Shown here: positions 51,105 to 60,664 of the stretch, in pieces
How the letters are laid out: each line of letters begins with the position of its first letter
Position numbering within the stretch: the first letter of the stretch is position 1
Source: Streptosporangium sp. NBC_01756
GTDB lineage: Bacteria; Actinomycetota; Actinomycetes; Streptosporangiales; Streptosporangiaceae
Assembly: GCF_035917975.1 (NCBI RefSeq)
Contig: NZ_CP109130.1
Location: 4,154,001 to 4,218,000, forward strand
DNA: 64,000 bases
Direction: 5' to 3'
The notes under the pieces: generated by a model
What the model saw: the letters and a program-made list of their open reading frames with translations, nothing else
What the model was told of the DNA's origin: nothing
Databases searched by the model: none
Made by a program: the position numbers and the translations under genes

Positions 51105-51324
51105 GCTGGCTTCCAACCTCCTCTGGACTCTTGCGGTCACGACACCGTGCCGTGACAGGAGGACGCTGACGTTTTCACCGTGGACGCCCATTTCGGCGAC
51201 CGTGGTGGAGGGCGGGCGATAACACGCCCAGACAACGCAGCCGTGCCAGCCTACCAGCCTGTCAAGGGTTGGGCGGTCGCCTCGCCGGGCACCTCCCTAA
51301 CAAGGAAAAGGGGGGTGGTGGGGG

Positions 51325-51636
51325 ATGGCGCGCGCGTCTCGACCCACCGGGGGCCGGCTGTCCCGGATGAGGCTGAACAGCGACGGGCGGAGGCACCCCG
51401 TACAGAACATCCTGAGCGTCGTCACGCTCGCCTGCGGGGTGGTGGCCTTCGTGACCGCGTTCATCCCGAGCGCGCACGCGATCGCCGCCTGGTTCGGGGT
51501 CGTGGGATTCGTCGGAGGTCTCTTCTCGCAGTATGTCTCGGCCACCACGGCGGAGCGCTCACTGAACATCGTGGGCATCGTGGCCTCGTTCGTGGGCGTG
51601 GCCTTCGGCATCTACCACGGCGGTTTCTACCCCTGA
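51325..51636 (+). CDS. Small membrane protein, unknown function
   Basis: 103 residues (or 89 from ATG 51367). Basic N-terminus, then three hydrophobic stretches (about 28-47, 52-70 and 80-96), with small residues GVVGFVGGLFSQYVSATT between. Similar proteins are common beside the S6 operon in actinobacteria; I do not know a role. It is divergent from rpsF. Confidence 0.65.
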   Translation: MARASRPTGGRLSRMRLNSDGRRHPVQNILSVVTLACGVVAFVTAFIPSAHAIAAWFGVVGFVGGLFSQYVSATTAERSLNIVGIVASFVGVAFGIYHGGFYP

Positions 51637-51692
51637 GCCGACCGGCCCGGCGGGACCGGCGGTCATGGGCCGGGAAGGCCACGCCCGGGCCG

Positions 51693-51869
51693 CTAACCGC
51701 CGATCCGCAGGTCCACGCCGAGGAGAACGAGGAACCAGAGGAAGACCGCCAGCAGCGCTTCGGCGACGTCTCTCAGAAGTTTGGGAGTGATGTAGTCGTA
51801 CACCCAGGCCACGTAGAGGCCGACCAGGATGTAGATCAAGCCGATCAGGCTGATCCCTCTTCGGTACAT
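51693..51869 (-). CDS. 58-residue membrane peptide
   Basis: MYRRGISLIGLIYILVGLYVAW and LLRDVAEALLAVFLWFLVLLGV form two helices joined by a short polar loop. ATG 51869 has AAGGAG at a 6-bp gap, a strong ribosome site. The longer open frame upstream overlaps the divergent endonuclease promoter and is not favoured. Function unknown. Confidence 0.65.
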   Translation of the reverse strand: MYRRGISLIGLIYILVGLYVAWVYDYITPKLLRDVAEALLAVFLWFLVLLGVDLRIGG

Positions 51870-51965
51870 ATCAACTCCTTGCGTCAGCCCGCCGGGGAGC
51901 GGGATGGGGGGGCGCGCCGTCCGACTGCCCGGAAGAAGCGCCCCGAAACGGCTAGGCTCGAACAC

Positions 51966-52724
51966 ATGCCGCGTATCGGAGCCCATGTCGACTCAGACGA
52001 CCCACTGGCCGCCGCCAGGGCGCGCGACGCCGAGGTCGCGCAGTTCTTCCTCGGCGATCCCCAGGGCTGGAAGGGCCCCGTCATTGGCGAGGAGGCCCGG
52101 AAGATCGGGGATTCCGACGTGGACGTCTACATCCACGCGCCCTACGTGATCAATGTGGCCACGGCCAACAACCGGATCCGCATCCCCAGCCGCAAGCTGC
52201 TGAGCTCGAACCTCGCGGCGGCGGCCGAGCTGGGCGCCAAGGGTCTGATCGTGCACGGCGGGCACGTGAGCGCCGGTGACGACCCGCAGCAGGGGTTCGA
52301 CAACTGGCGCAAGGTGTTCGAGCGCCTGGAGGAGCACCCGGTCCCGGTGCTCATCGAGAACACCGCGGGCGGCGGCAACGCGATGGCGCGCAGGCTGGAG
52401 CGCATCGCCCGGCTGTGGGACGCCCTCGACGGCTTCGACGTGGGCTTCTGCCTGGACACCTGCCACGCGCACGCGGCCGGCGAGGAGCTGGCCGACGTGG
52501 TCGAGCGGATCATGGCCGTCACCGGCCGGATCGACCTGATCCACTGCAACGACTCGCGTGACGCCGCGGGCTCGGGCGCGGACCGGCACGCCAACCTCGG
52601 CGCGGGGCAGATCGACACCGAGCTCATCCTCGCGGTCTGCCGGAGCGCGGACGCGCCGATCGTGGTGGAGACCCCGTCCGCCGGTCAGGCCGAGGACATC
52701 GCCTTCCTCAGGAAGAACCTTTGA
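51966..52724 (+). CDS. nfo: Deoxyribonuclease IV (AP endonuclease)
   Basis: 252 residues, TIM-barrel endonuclease IV family. Motifs: IGAHVDSDD start, YIHAPYVINVA, LIVHGGHVSAGDDPQQG, VLIENTAGGGNAMAR, GFCLDTCHAHAAGEEL and IHCNDSRDAAGSGADRHANLGAGQI; the His, Glu and Asp zinc ligands are in place. It cleaves abasic sites in base excision repair. ATG 51966 is the family start. An inverted DnaA-box pair overlaps its stop codon. Confidence 0.94.
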   Translation: MPRIGAHVDSDDPLAAARARDAEVAQFFLGDPQGWKGPVIGEEARKIGDSDVDVYIHAPYVINVATANNRIRIPSRKLLSSNLAAAAELGAKGLIVHGGHVSAGDDPQQGFDNWRKVFERLEEHPVPVLIENTAGGGNAMARRLERIARLWDALDGFDVGFCLDTCHAHAAGEELADVVERIMAVTGRIDLIHCNDSRDAAGSGADRHANLGAGQIDTELILAVCRSADAPIVVETPSAGQAEDIAFLRKNL

Positions 52725-52742
52725 TCCACAGCCTGTGGATAA
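52722..52742. promoter_or_regulatory. Inverted DnaA-box pair
   Basis: TGATCCACA (one mismatch)-GCC-TGTGGATAA (perfect box), immediately at the nfo stop. Same architecture as 2446-2466 and 46171-46191. Confidence 0.55.
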
Positions 52743-52782
52743 CTTTTCTGGATTACTCCGCGCCATGAGTGGGTAAGGAGAG

Positions 52783-53901
52783 TCACCCGACCCAGGCACC
52801 GTTCATGAAAGTCAGCGTGTTGAGTGCCATCAGCGGGCCGACCACCAGCGCGTAGCCGACGATCACCCACCGTCTCCAGCGCGCCCCGGGGGTGCTCGCC
52901 CGCGCGAGGAGCAGGAAGAGCGGCCACCACAGCAGCGCCGAGCGCGGGATCGACAGGTAGTAGGCGGAGCAGACCAGGGCGCCCACCTGGAGCCCCACGT
53001 AGACGAACTCGCTCCACCGCCGCAGGTAGAGCAGGACCAGCACGAGCCCGACCCCGACGACGGCCCCGGCGATCTCCAGCCGGAACGCCCAGGCGAACTG
53101 TCCGTCCGCCATGGCCGAGTTCCAGGTCGTGACCAGCGACTCCCACGGCCACACCAGGTGCCGGCCCCAACCGGCCTCCTGGGCATGCTTCCACGCCAGC
53201 CAGTCACCGCTCCGGCTGTAGTGGTAGGCCGAGTAGAGCACCAGCGGCACGAACGGCGGCACCAGCCAGCCGGCCCGCCGTACGGGCTGCCGTCTGGTGA
53301 AGAACTCCACGATCAACGCGAAGGCCAGGAACAGGCCGGTGATCCGCATGCAGGAGGCGCCCGCCGCGAGACCCGCGGCCAGCGGCCAGCGCCCCTGGCG
53401 CGCCGCCAGCCAGGCGGGGATCGCGAAGGCCAGGAACAGGGCCTCGCTGTACCCGGCGAACAGGAACACCGACATCGGCCAGAGCAGCAGTGCCAGCACC
53501 GCGCGCCAACCCGCTCCCGGCGGCCCCTCGAACTCGGCGAGCCCGGCCAGCGCCGCCATCGCCACGGCACCCGCCACGAAGGAGATGAGCAGCCCGGCGA
53601 GCGTCCAGTCACCCACCACGAGATGTACCGCGCGAAGCGCCAGCGGCATCCCCGGGAAGAACGCGGGCAGGCCCCTGTCCGGCTCGGCGGCGGGGTCCCC
53701 GCCGTAGCCGTGCTGGGCGATGGTGATGAGAAGGTGCGCGTCCCAGTGCTTCCAGCGCTCCAGGAACGGTACGGCGGCCGCTCCCCCGGAGACGGCTCCG
53801 GCCCCCACGACGGCGAGGACGACGATTCCCAGCCGGGAGCTCAGCCAGAGCGCCAACGCCTCCATGGCGGTGCCGCGTGGAGGTTCGAGGGGGGTGGTCA
53901 T
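52783..53901 (-). CDS. PIG-V-like membrane mannosyltransferase
   Basis: 372 residues, nine to ten helices. FLERWKHWDAHLLITIAQHGY (first loop with the catalytic-type WDA) and FPGMPLALRAVH match the PIG-V/GPI mannosyltransferase 2 family found in actinobacteria, polyprenyl-phosphomannose-dependent enzymes acting at the outer face. ATG 53901 is the consistent start; the open frame further upstream is not supported. It is 65 bp after the GT87 gene on the same strand. Confidence 0.82.
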   Translation of the reverse strand: MTTPLEPPRGTAMEALALWLSSRLGIVVLAVVGAGAVSGGAAAVPFLERWKHWDAHLLITIAQHGYGGDPAAEPDRGLPAFFPGMPLALRAVHLVVGDWTLAGLLISFVAGAVAMAALAGLAEFEGPPGAGWRAVLALLLWPMSVFLFAGYSEALFLAFAIPAWLAARQGRWPLAAGLAAGASCMRITGLFLAFALIVEFFTRRQPVRRAGWLVPPFVPLVLYSAYHYSRSGDWLAWKHAQEAGWGRHLVWPWESLVTTWNSAMADGQFAWAFRLEIAGAVVGVGLVLVLLYLRRWSEFVYVGLQVGALVCSAYYLSIPRSALLWWPLFLLLARASTPGARWRRWVIVGYALVVGPLMALNTLTFMNGAWVG

Positions 53902-53966
53902 ACGGTGGAATTGTGGCGGATCCTCCAGCAATCTGGCCAGTCGAGAATGTCGGATGTTACCCGATA

Positions 53967-55355
53967 TCAGTGGATTGCCGGCTCCGTGCGGCCGGCATCC
54001 GGATCGCCATCGGCCAGGGCGCCGGACCGGAGCCGGCCGAGCCGGAACCCGGAGGGTGTGAGGAGGAACCGGTCGGGGGCGCCGTCGAAGACGCCGCCGA
54101 TCCGGTCGTCGCTCCCGTCCCGCCGGATCACGTCCCCGTCCGGCCTGAGGATGTCGCGCACGACGAGCCCCATCATGATCAGGATGGTGATCGCACGGCC
54201 CCACACGGCGGTGAAGTAGGTGTCCCCGCTGATGCCCAGCGCCTCGTTGCCCGGCTGGATGCCGACCAGGTAGAGCCAGATCGCGAAGAAGTACCAGCAT
54301 TCGGCGACCTGCCAGAGCGCGATCGCCTTCCAGTTGGGCCGGGCCAGCACCGCGAAGGGGACCAGCCAGAGCACGTACTGCGGCGACCACACCTTGTTGG
54401 TCAGCATGAACGCGGCCAGGGTGAGGAAGCAGAGCTGCATCAGCCGGGGCCGGGTCGGCGCGGTCAGGGTGAGAACGGCGATCGCCAGGCAGAAGGCGCC
54501 CAGCGACACGACGCCCAGCATGTCGAGCCGGTCGGCGTCACCGAGGATCGGCCACTGCTTCTGACCGAAGAAGTACCAGATCGAGCCCCAGTCGGCGGGG
54601 CGCTCCTGGCTGAAGACGTAGAACCGCTTCCAGCCGTCGAAGGCGACCAGCATGATCGGCACGTTGACGAGGAGCCAGATCCCGGCCGTGCCCCCGACCA
54701 TCTTGAGGAACGGCCGCCATCTGCCGGTCCGCAACGTCAGCAGGAACAGCGGGCCCAGGAACATCAGCGGGTAGAACTTGGTGGCGATCGCCAGGCCCAG
54801 CAGGACGCCCGCCAGCCACTGCCGCTGCTTGGACCAGGCGAGCAACGCGCCCAGCGCCAGGGCGCCTGCGGCCAGGTCCCAGTTGATGTAGGCGGTGAGG
54901 ACCAGCGCGGGGGCCAGGGCGTACCAGAGCGCGTCCCAGCGCCGGGTGGGCCCGGTCAGCGCGGCCATCAGCAGGACGCCGACGACCAGGCAGAGGGCCA
55001 TCAGGATCACGGTCAGGTCGTAGAAGGCCGTCGCGGGGTCCTGCATGGGCGTGACGATGCGGCGGAAGAACTCCATGATCCCGCCGATACCGACGGGATA
55101 CTCCACCGGATAGTCGAGATAGGGGACCTTGCCGTCACTCAGCTTCTCGCCCCACCACAGCGGATAGATGTCGGTGTAGCAGAAGTTCGTGAACTGCAGG
55201 GTCCCGTTGCCCCACGCCCCGCCGAAGCGGCAGGGCCACTTCCACAGGTAGGCGAGCACCGCCCCCAGCCCCGCGAACAGGGCCAGGGGGATGTACGGCA
55301 CCGCCCGCGCGCCGAGGTCCGACCACGCGCTCGGGGCCGGCTGGAGACTCTTCAT
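53967..55355 (-). CDS. GT87-family membrane glycosyltransferase
   Basis: 462 residues, 11-12 helices. FTNFCYTDIYPLWW and DYPVEYPVGIGGIMEF in the first loop, then ATKFYPLMFLGPLFLLTLRTGRWR, resemble GT87 polyprenol-phosphate-dependent mannosyltransferases of actinobacterial lipomannan synthesis. The C-terminal 40 residues are polar. The start codon overlaps the PBP stop (TGATG), so it is co-expressed with the PBP. Confidence 0.83.
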   Translation of the reverse strand: MKSLQPAPSAWSDLGARAVPYIPLALFAGLGAVLAYLWKWPCRFGGAWGNGTLQFTNFCYTDIYPLWWGEKLSDGKVPYLDYPVEYPVGIGGIMEFFRRIVTPMQDPATAFYDLTVILMALCLVVGVLLMAALTGPTRRWDALWYALAPALVLTAYINWDLAAGALALGALLAWSKQRQWLAGVLLGLAIATKFYPLMFLGPLFLLTLRTGRWRPFLKMVGGTAGIWLLVNVPIMLVAFDGWKRFYVFSQERPADWGSIWYFFGQKQWPILGDADRLDMLGVVSLGAFCLAIAVLTLTAPTRPRLMQLCFLTLAAFMLTNKVWSPQYVLWLVPFAVLARPNWKAIALWQVAECWYFFAIWLYLVGIQPGNEALGISGDTYFTAVWGRAITILIMMGLVVRDILRPDGDVIRRDGSDDRIGGVFDGAPDRFLLTPSGFRLGRLRSGALADGDPDAGRTEPAIH

Positions 55356-58276
55356 CAGGGGCGCCGCCCGGACGGCCCGGGCCTGGACTCCGGCGCGAAC
55401 CCCGGGTCCGGAACGCCGCCGGCGTTCCCGATGTCGCCGCCGCCCTCGCCGCCACCGAGGTCCTCGGGCACGCCGGTGTCCTCTCCGGAGGTGTCACAGG
55501 TGATGTCCCCCGGCACGCAGCTCTGGTCGTCGGGCGTGGTGGTCTGGTCGCCGGTGTCGTCGGGCCAGCTGTCGTCCCCGGGGCCGTCGGTGTCGAACGG
55601 GTCGGGCGTGGGCGTCGGGCTGGGCGTCGGCTTGGGCGTGGCCAGGTTCTCCTGCTGACCGGCGTTCGCCCTCGGCGGGAACTGCTCGACCGGGTCCTTG
55701 GCGGTCGCCAGGGCCATGTAGTCGTGCCAGATCTGGGTCGGGGTGCCGCCACCGCCGATGAAGGAGGGCATCGGCTCCTCGGCCCAGGCCACCGACTTGG
55801 CCTTCGCGCTGGGCTGGCCGTACTTGTCGACCTTGAGGGGGCGTCTTCCGGGCGCGCCGGGCGGCTTGTTGTAGGGCACGTCCTTCGACATGCCGACCGC
55901 AGTGACGAGCTGCGGGGTGAAGCCGACGAACCAGGCGTCCTTGAAGGAGTTGTTGGTGCCGGTCTTGCCCGCCACCGGGCGCACGCCGAGGTTGGCGACG
56001 GTGCCGGTGCCGGTCTTGACCACGGCCTGGAGCGCGACGATCGAGTCGGCCGCCGCCTCGGGACTGATGACCTGCCGCTCGATCGCCTGCTCCCGGTAGG
56101 CGACCACTCCGTCGGGGCGGACCACCTTGATGACGGTGTGCCAGTCGGTGTGCTTGCCCTCGTTGGCGAAGATCGAGTAACCGGCGGCCTGCTCGACCGG
56201 GGTGACCGAGGCGACACCGATGGTGGTCTGGTACTTCTGCTCCTCGACCGCGTAGTCCACCGCGTTCAGGCCGCGATAGGCGGCGTTCTTCTTGGCCTCC
56301 TCGCCAACGCCGGCCTCCTTGGCGACCTTGGCGACGTTCTCCAGGCCGACCTTCTCCCCCATCTGGGCGAAGACGGTGTTCACCGAGTCGGCCATGGCCT
56401 TCACCATGTTGATCGGCCCGTACGGCGCGACGTGGGAGTTCCCGATCTCGGTGGTGCCCGGCATCTTGATCTTCGAGACGCCGTCGACGTAGCTGTCCAG
56501 CGAATAGCCCGCCTCCAGCCAGGCGGCGAGCACGTAGGGCTTGAACGCGGACGCGGCCTGCTTGGGCGACTCGAACGCGCGGTTGTTGAAGCCGTGCAGG
56601 AAGTCGTCGCCGCTGTAGAAGGCGACCACCCGGCCGTTCTTGGGGTTCACCGAGGCGATGCTGGCGTGGATGGTGTGCTCCAGGTTGGCGGTGCGGGCCT
56701 GCACCACCTTCTGGGCGTCCTCCATCTTCTTCTTGTCGAAGGTCGTGTAGACCTTCAGCCCCTCGGTCTCCAGGTCCTTCTTGGTGATGCCGCTCCTGGC
56801 GAGCTCCTTCTCCACGATGTTGAGCATGTAGCCCCGGAGACCCCGGTAAAGCTCGGTGACCTTGACCTTCTCGAACTTCAGCTTCTCGAACGGGGTGGCG
56901 GCGTACTTGCCGTACGCGCCGGGGTTCATCTCCGCCATGTTGCGCAGCGCGGCGGTGTAGCGCTCCTTGGTGGCGGCGAAGTTGCCCTTCTGCTCAAGGA
57001 TGTCGAAGCTGGTCGGGTTCTGGATCCGGCCGGCGAGGTAGGCGGCCTCGGGCGGGGTGAGCTTCCAGACGTCCTTGCCGAAGAAGACCTTCGCGGCGGC
57101 CTGGATGCCGTACGCGCCGCGACCGAAGTAGATGGTGTTCAGGTAGCGCGAGAGGATCTCGTCCTTCGGCAACGTTTTGCTGATCTTGATGGAGACGAAG
57201 ATCTCCATCACCTTCCGCTTGATCGACACATCCTTGCTGAGGCCGTCGTAGTAGTTACGGGCCATCTGCTGGGTGATGGTCGAGGCGCCCTGGAGCTGCG
57301 CACCGGTCGCGGTGCTCCAGACCGACCGCGCGATGCCCCCGAAGTCGATGCCGCTGTCGGTGCGGAAGGTCTTGTTCTCCAGCGCGATCACCGCGTCCTG
57401 GACGTGATCGGGGATCTTATCGATCGTCACCGGGGTGCGCCGGGTGCCCATCCGCGCGATCGCCGTCTTGCCGTCGGCGTAGTAGATGACACTGCCCCGG
57501 TCGTTCGCGTCCGCCTGCACATTCGCCGGGACGGGCGTGTTGGCGTAGGCGACCGCGATCATGCCGAAGACACCCGCCGCGAGGACCGTGAAGCTCGCCA
57601 CCACGATCTTCCAGTTGGGCAGGAACCGCTTCCATCCGCGGTCGTCCGGCTCGTCCTCGTCCTCGGGCCCGCGTCCGCCGGGGCCGCCCGGCCCGCCGGA
57701 GCCCGGCTGTCCCTCGGGACCGGGACCGGGGCCGCCCGCGCCGCGCCCGCCCCGGGCCCGCCGCCGCCCGCCCGGACCCGCGCCCGAGGCGCGCTCGCTC
57801 CTCGCCTGGGCGGCGAGCATGGCCTGGGTGTCCTCGAAGGCCGCCTCGGGGCGCCTGCCTCCGGCCGGGTCGGTGTCCTGCCGGCGCACACCGGTCTCCC
57901 GGGAGTCACGCCCGGCGCCCTGGGGCGGTTGCCCGCCGGCCCGCGGGGCGGGTCCACCGGCCTGCGGCGGCCGTACGGCCTCCCGGGGGTCGCGGCCGGC
58001 GCCCTGCGGGGGCCGCCCGCCGCCCTGGGGCGCGCGACCGAAGTCCCGGGGATCGGGACCCACGCCCTGCGAACGCCCCTGCGGCTGCGCCTGGGGCGAT
58101 CTTCCACTCATGTCACCGGTTTGGGAGGATTGGGACGGGGGCACTGCACGGGGAGCAGCGCCTGGATCCGAGCGACGGCGCCTTCCCTGGCGGGCCGACG
58201 CGTCAGGAGCCTGGCGGCGTCCGTCCGGCTCCGGGTCATGGCTGTGGCTGTAACTCACGCGTCCTCGTTCGGTCAT
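55355..58276 (-). CDS. Bifunctional class A penicillin-binding protein
   Basis: 973 residues. The first 220 are a cytoplasmic low-complexity Q/G/P/R region, then one membrane helix (about 223-245). The glycosyltransferase domain has catalytic Glu300 (IALENKTFRTDSGID), with QLQGASTITQQMARNYY following. The transpeptidase has S-x-x-K at Ser576-Lys579 (SAFK), SVN at 631-633 and KTG at 771-773. The Asp/Pro/Thr-rich C-terminal tail is outside the membrane. It polymerises and cross-links peptidoglycan. Operon PBP-GT87-PIG-V. Confidence 0.96.
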   Translation of the reverse strand: MTERGRVSYSHSHDPEPDGRRQAPDASARQGRRRRSDPGAAPRAVPPSQSSQTGDMSGRSPQAQPQGRSQGVGPDPRDFGRAPQGGGRPPQGAGRDPREAVRPPQAGGPAPRAGGQPPQGAGRDSRETGVRRQDTDPAGGRRPEAAFEDTQAMLAAQARSERASGAGPGGRRRARGGRGAGGPGPGPEGQPGSGGPGGPGGRGPEDEDEPDDRGWKRFLPNWKIVVASFTVLAAGVFGMIAVAYANTPVPANVQADANDRGSVIYYADGKTAIARMGTRRTPVTIDKIPDHVQDAVIALENKTFRTDSGIDFGGIARSVWSTATGAQLQGASTITQQMARNYYDGLSKDVSIKRKVMEIFVSIKISKTLPKDEILSRYLNTIYFGRGAYGIQAAAKVFFGKDVWKLTPPEAAYLAGRIQNPTSFDILEQKGNFAATKERYTAALRNMAEMNPGAYGKYAATPFEKLKFEKVKVTELYRGLRGYMLNIVEKELARSGITKKDLETEGLKVYTTFDKKKMEDAQKVVQARTANLEHTIHASIASVNPKNGRVVAFYSGDDFLHGFNNRAFESPKQAASAFKPYVLAAWLEAGYSLDSYVDGVSKIKMPGTTEIGNSHVAPYGPINMVKAMADSVNTVFAQMGEKVGLENVAKVAKEAGVGEEAKKNAAYRGLNAVDYAVEEQKYQTTIGVASVTPVEQAAGYSIFANEGKHTDWHTVIKVVRPDGVVAYREQAIERQVISPEAAADSIVALQAVVKTGTGTVANLGVRPVAGKTGTNNSFKDAWFVGFTPQLVTAVGMSKDVPYNKPPGAPGRRPLKVDKYGQPSAKAKSVAWAEEPMPSFIGGGGTPTQIWHDYMALATAKDPVEQFPPRANAGQQENLATPKPTPSPTPTPDPFDTDGPGDDSWPDDTGDQTTTPDDQSCVPGDITCDTSGEDTGVPEDLGGGEGGGDIGNAGGVPDPGFAPESRPGPSGRRP

Positions 58277-58611
58277 CGGGGTCTACGACGGCGTGCTGGC
58301 GGGTGAGATTATCTCCGCTGCGCGGAAGATCTCACTGCCTTGGCTGACTGGTAGCCGACTTCTTCGGGTGGATCTCCATTTCCGAGGACGGATGAGACCC
58401 GCGGGTGGTTCCGAGAACAACCTTGGCAGACCTCTCCCACCCGAACGTGGGATTCCCCGTATTGGAAGGCGGTCCCGACCGTGCGGGGGCGATGACCCAC
58501 CACCGTTCGCTGTGACCACATAGGCGTCACACTACGGCTTTTTACCGTTTGCTCCCAACCTCTTGGCAAAGTCATTAATTGCAGAGATATGTTGGTTCGA
58601 CGTATCCTCAA
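58277..58611. other. Gap between PBP and PadR genes
   Basis: About 335 bp divergent region. No gene seen; the leftward PBP promoter and the PadR promoter must lie here. No riboswitch recognised. Confidence 0.4.
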
Positions 58612-58632
58612 GATGTATCGGCTCGATACATC
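58612..58632. promoter_or_regulatory. PadR operator candidate
   Basis: Perfect palindrome GATGTATCG-GCT-CGATACATC (9-3-9), 23 bp upstream of the PadR GTG. PadR regulators typically bind ATGT/ACAT palindromes of this type. Confidence 0.7.
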
Positions 58633-58655
58633 GACGCGAGAGGTGGTGGTTTCCG

Positions 58656-59345
58656 GTGGCCGGCGGACGTGGCGGAGTGCTGGAGCTCGCCGTGCTCGGG
58701 TCGCTGCACGAGACCCCGTTACACGGCTATGAGCTGCGCAAACGGCTCAACGCTCTGCTCGGCATGTTCCGAGCCTTCTCCTACGGTTCCCTCTATCCAT
58801 GCCTGCGCCAGCTGCTGACCGACGGGCTCATCGTGGAGGACAGCGCGTCCTCCACCGCCCCTGCCCATGCCGAGAGCCCCATAACGCTCACCGGCCGCCG
58901 GTCGAAGATCGTCTACAAGCTGACCGCGGAGGGCAAGGAGCGGCTACAGGAGCTGCTCACCCAGGCGGGTCCCTCCGCCTGGGAGGACGAGAGTTTCGGG
59001 GTCCACTTCGCCTTCTTCAGGCACACCGAGGCCGAGGTGCGTCTGCGCATCCTCGAAGGACGCCGCAGCCGGCTGGAAGAGCGCCTCGACGGCGTGCGCA
59101 CGGCGCTCGCCCGCACGAGGGAGCGGCTGGACAGCTACACCCTCGAGCTGCAACGTCACGGCCTGGAGTCGGTCGAACGCGAAGTGCGTTGGTTGAATGA
59201 GCTGATCGCCACCGAACGGCGAGGCTCCTCGGCCGACGAAGAGCGGCATTCCACAGAAGGTCCCACGCAAGAGGAAATATCCCGGGCCTCCGCGCCCGGA
59301 GCGGATGACACGGAGCGGCGTATCGCTCCGGAAGATGACAACTGA
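58656..59345 (+). CDS. PadR-family transcriptional regulator
   Basis: 229 residues. Winged helix: LELAVLGSLHETPLHGYELRKRLNALLGMFRAFSYGSLYPCLRQLLTDGLI in pattern, with a long wing carrying GRRSKIVYKLTAEGKERLQELL. A C-terminal coiled-coil helix (LEERLDGVRTALARTRERLDSYTLELQRHG) is the dimerisation arm, and the last 40 residues are acidic. GTG 58656 is the family start, with AGAGGTGGTGG upstream; a longer open frame crosses the operator. It precedes ino1 by 27 bp and is likely cotranscribed and autoregulated. Confidence 0.92.
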   Translation: MAGGRGGVLELAVLGSLHETPLHGYELRKRLNALLGMFRAFSYGSLYPCLRQLLTDGLIVEDSASSTAPAHAESPITLTGRRSKIVYKLTAEGKERLQELLTQAGPSAWEDESFGVHFAFFRHTEAEVRLRILEGRRSRLEERLDGVRTALARTRERLDSYTLELQRHGLESVEREVRWLNELIATERRGSSADEERHSTEGPTQEEISRASAPGADDTERRIAPEDDN

Positions 59346-59372
59346 CCATTCAGAGCAAGGGGAGCGAGTGCC

Positions 59373-60452
59373 ATGGGTTCGGTGCGCGTAGCCATTGTCG
59401 GTGTTGGCAACTGTGCCACGTCGCTCGTGCAGGGCGTGCATTACTACCGGGACGCCGACCCCGGCGCCCGGGTGCCGGGCCTGATGCACGTCAAGTTCGG
59501 CGACTACCACGTCGGTGACGTGGAGTTCGTCGCGGCGTTCGACGTTGACGCCAAGAAGGTCGGGCGTGACCTGTCCGAGGCGATCGTGGCCTCAGAGAAC
59601 AACACCATCAAGATCTGCGACGTGCCGCCGGTGGGCGTGACCGTGCAGCGTGGCCACACCTTCGACGGCCTCGGCGAGTTCTACCGCGAGATGATCGAGG
59701 AGTCCGACGAGGCCCCGGTCGACGTTGTCCAGGTCCTCAAGGACGCCCGGGTCGACGTGCTCGTCTCCTACCTGCCCGTCGGGTCGGAGGAGGCCGACCG
59801 CTTCTACGCCCAGTGCGCCATCGACGCCAAGGTCGCCTTCGTCAACGCGCTGCCGGTGTTCATCGCCTCCAACCCGGAATGGGCCCAGAAGTTCACCGAC
59901 GCCGGTGTCCCGATCATCGGCGACGACATCAAGTCCCAGGTCGGCGCGACCATCACGCACCGGGTGATGGCCAAGCTGTTCGAGGACCGCGGTGTCGAGC
60001 TGCTCCGCACCTACCAGCTCAACTTCGGCGGCAACATGGACTTCATGAACATGCTGGAGCGCAAGCGCCTGCAGTCCAAGAAGATCTCCAAGACCCAGTC
60101 GGTCACCTCCCAGATCCCCCACGAGATGGGCAAGGCCGACGTGCACATCGGCCCGTCGGACCACGTGCCGTGGCTCGACGACCGCAAGTGGGCCTACGTC
60201 CGCCTGGAGGGCAAGTCCTTCGGCGACACCCCGCTGAACCTGGAGTACAAGCTGGAGGTCTGGGACTCCCCCAACTCCGCCGGCATCATCATCGACGCGG
60301 TCCGCGCCGCGAAGATCGCCCTGGACCGGGGCATCGCCGGACCGATCCTGTCGGCCTCCTCCTACTTCATGAAGTCCCCGCCGGAGCAGTACTCCGACGA
60401 CGAGGCCCGCGAGTATGTGGAGAAGTACATCCGCGGTGAGGTCGAGCGCTGA
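59373..60452 (+). CDS. ino1: Inositol-3-phosphate synthase
   Basis: 359 residues. [19 protein letters not shown] is the NAD-binding start, [15 protein letters not shown] and [27 protein letters not shown] the active-site segment with catalytic lysines, and [20 protein letters not shown] the late conserved motif. It converts glucose 6-phosphate to inositol 3-phosphate for phosphatidylinositol and mycothiol. A neighbouring PadR gene upstream is a common actinobacterial arrangement. Confidence 0.97.
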   Translation: MGSVRVAIVGVGNCATSLVQGVHYYRDADPGARVPGLMHVKFGDYHVGDVEFVAAFDVDAKKVGRDLSEAIVASENNTIKICDVPPVGVTVQRGHTFDGLGEFYREMIEESDEAPVDVVQVLKDARVDVLVSYLPVGSEEADRFYAQCAIDAKVAFVNALPVFIASNPEWAQKFTDAGVPIIGDDIKSQVGATITHRVMAKLFEDRGVELLRTYQLNFGGNMDFMNMLERKRLQSKKISKTQSVTSQIPHEMGKADVHIGPSDHVPWLDDRKWAYVRLEGKSFGDTPLNLEYKLEVWDSPNSAGIIIDAVRAAKIALDRGIAGPILSASSYFMKSPPEQYSDDEAREYVEKYIRGEVER

Positions 60453-60468
60453 CCCCCTGCGCAGGCGA

Positions 60469-60501
60469 AAGGAGCCCCGCCCGTCAGGGTGAGGGCTCCT
60501 T
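60469..60501 (+). terminator. Terminator after ino1
   Basis: AAGGAGCCC (60469-60477) with complement at 60493-60501, followed by TCTCC; loop 15 nt. Confidence 0.6.
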
Positions 60502-60517
60502 CTCCATCTGGGCTTCT

Positions 60518-60664
60518 CCGTCCGGGTTTCTCCGTCCGGGACCGCTCGGTCCCCGTCCGGGACCGCTCGCCTTCTCCGCCCGGGCCCCGCTCAGCTCTCT
60601 GACCGGGCCCGTTCTGCTTCTCCCGCCCCGGCTCGCTCGGCTTCCCCGTCCGGGCCCCGCTCAG
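60518..60664. repeat. Degenerate CCGTCCGGG repeats
   Basis: CCGTCCGGG or CCGCCCGGG begins at 60518, 60532, 60553, 60576 and 60646; CGGGCCCCGCTCAG occurs twice (60581 and 60651), 70 bp apart, the second copy supplying the idi stop codon. Looks like local slippage of a C/G-rich unit. Confidence 0.55.
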
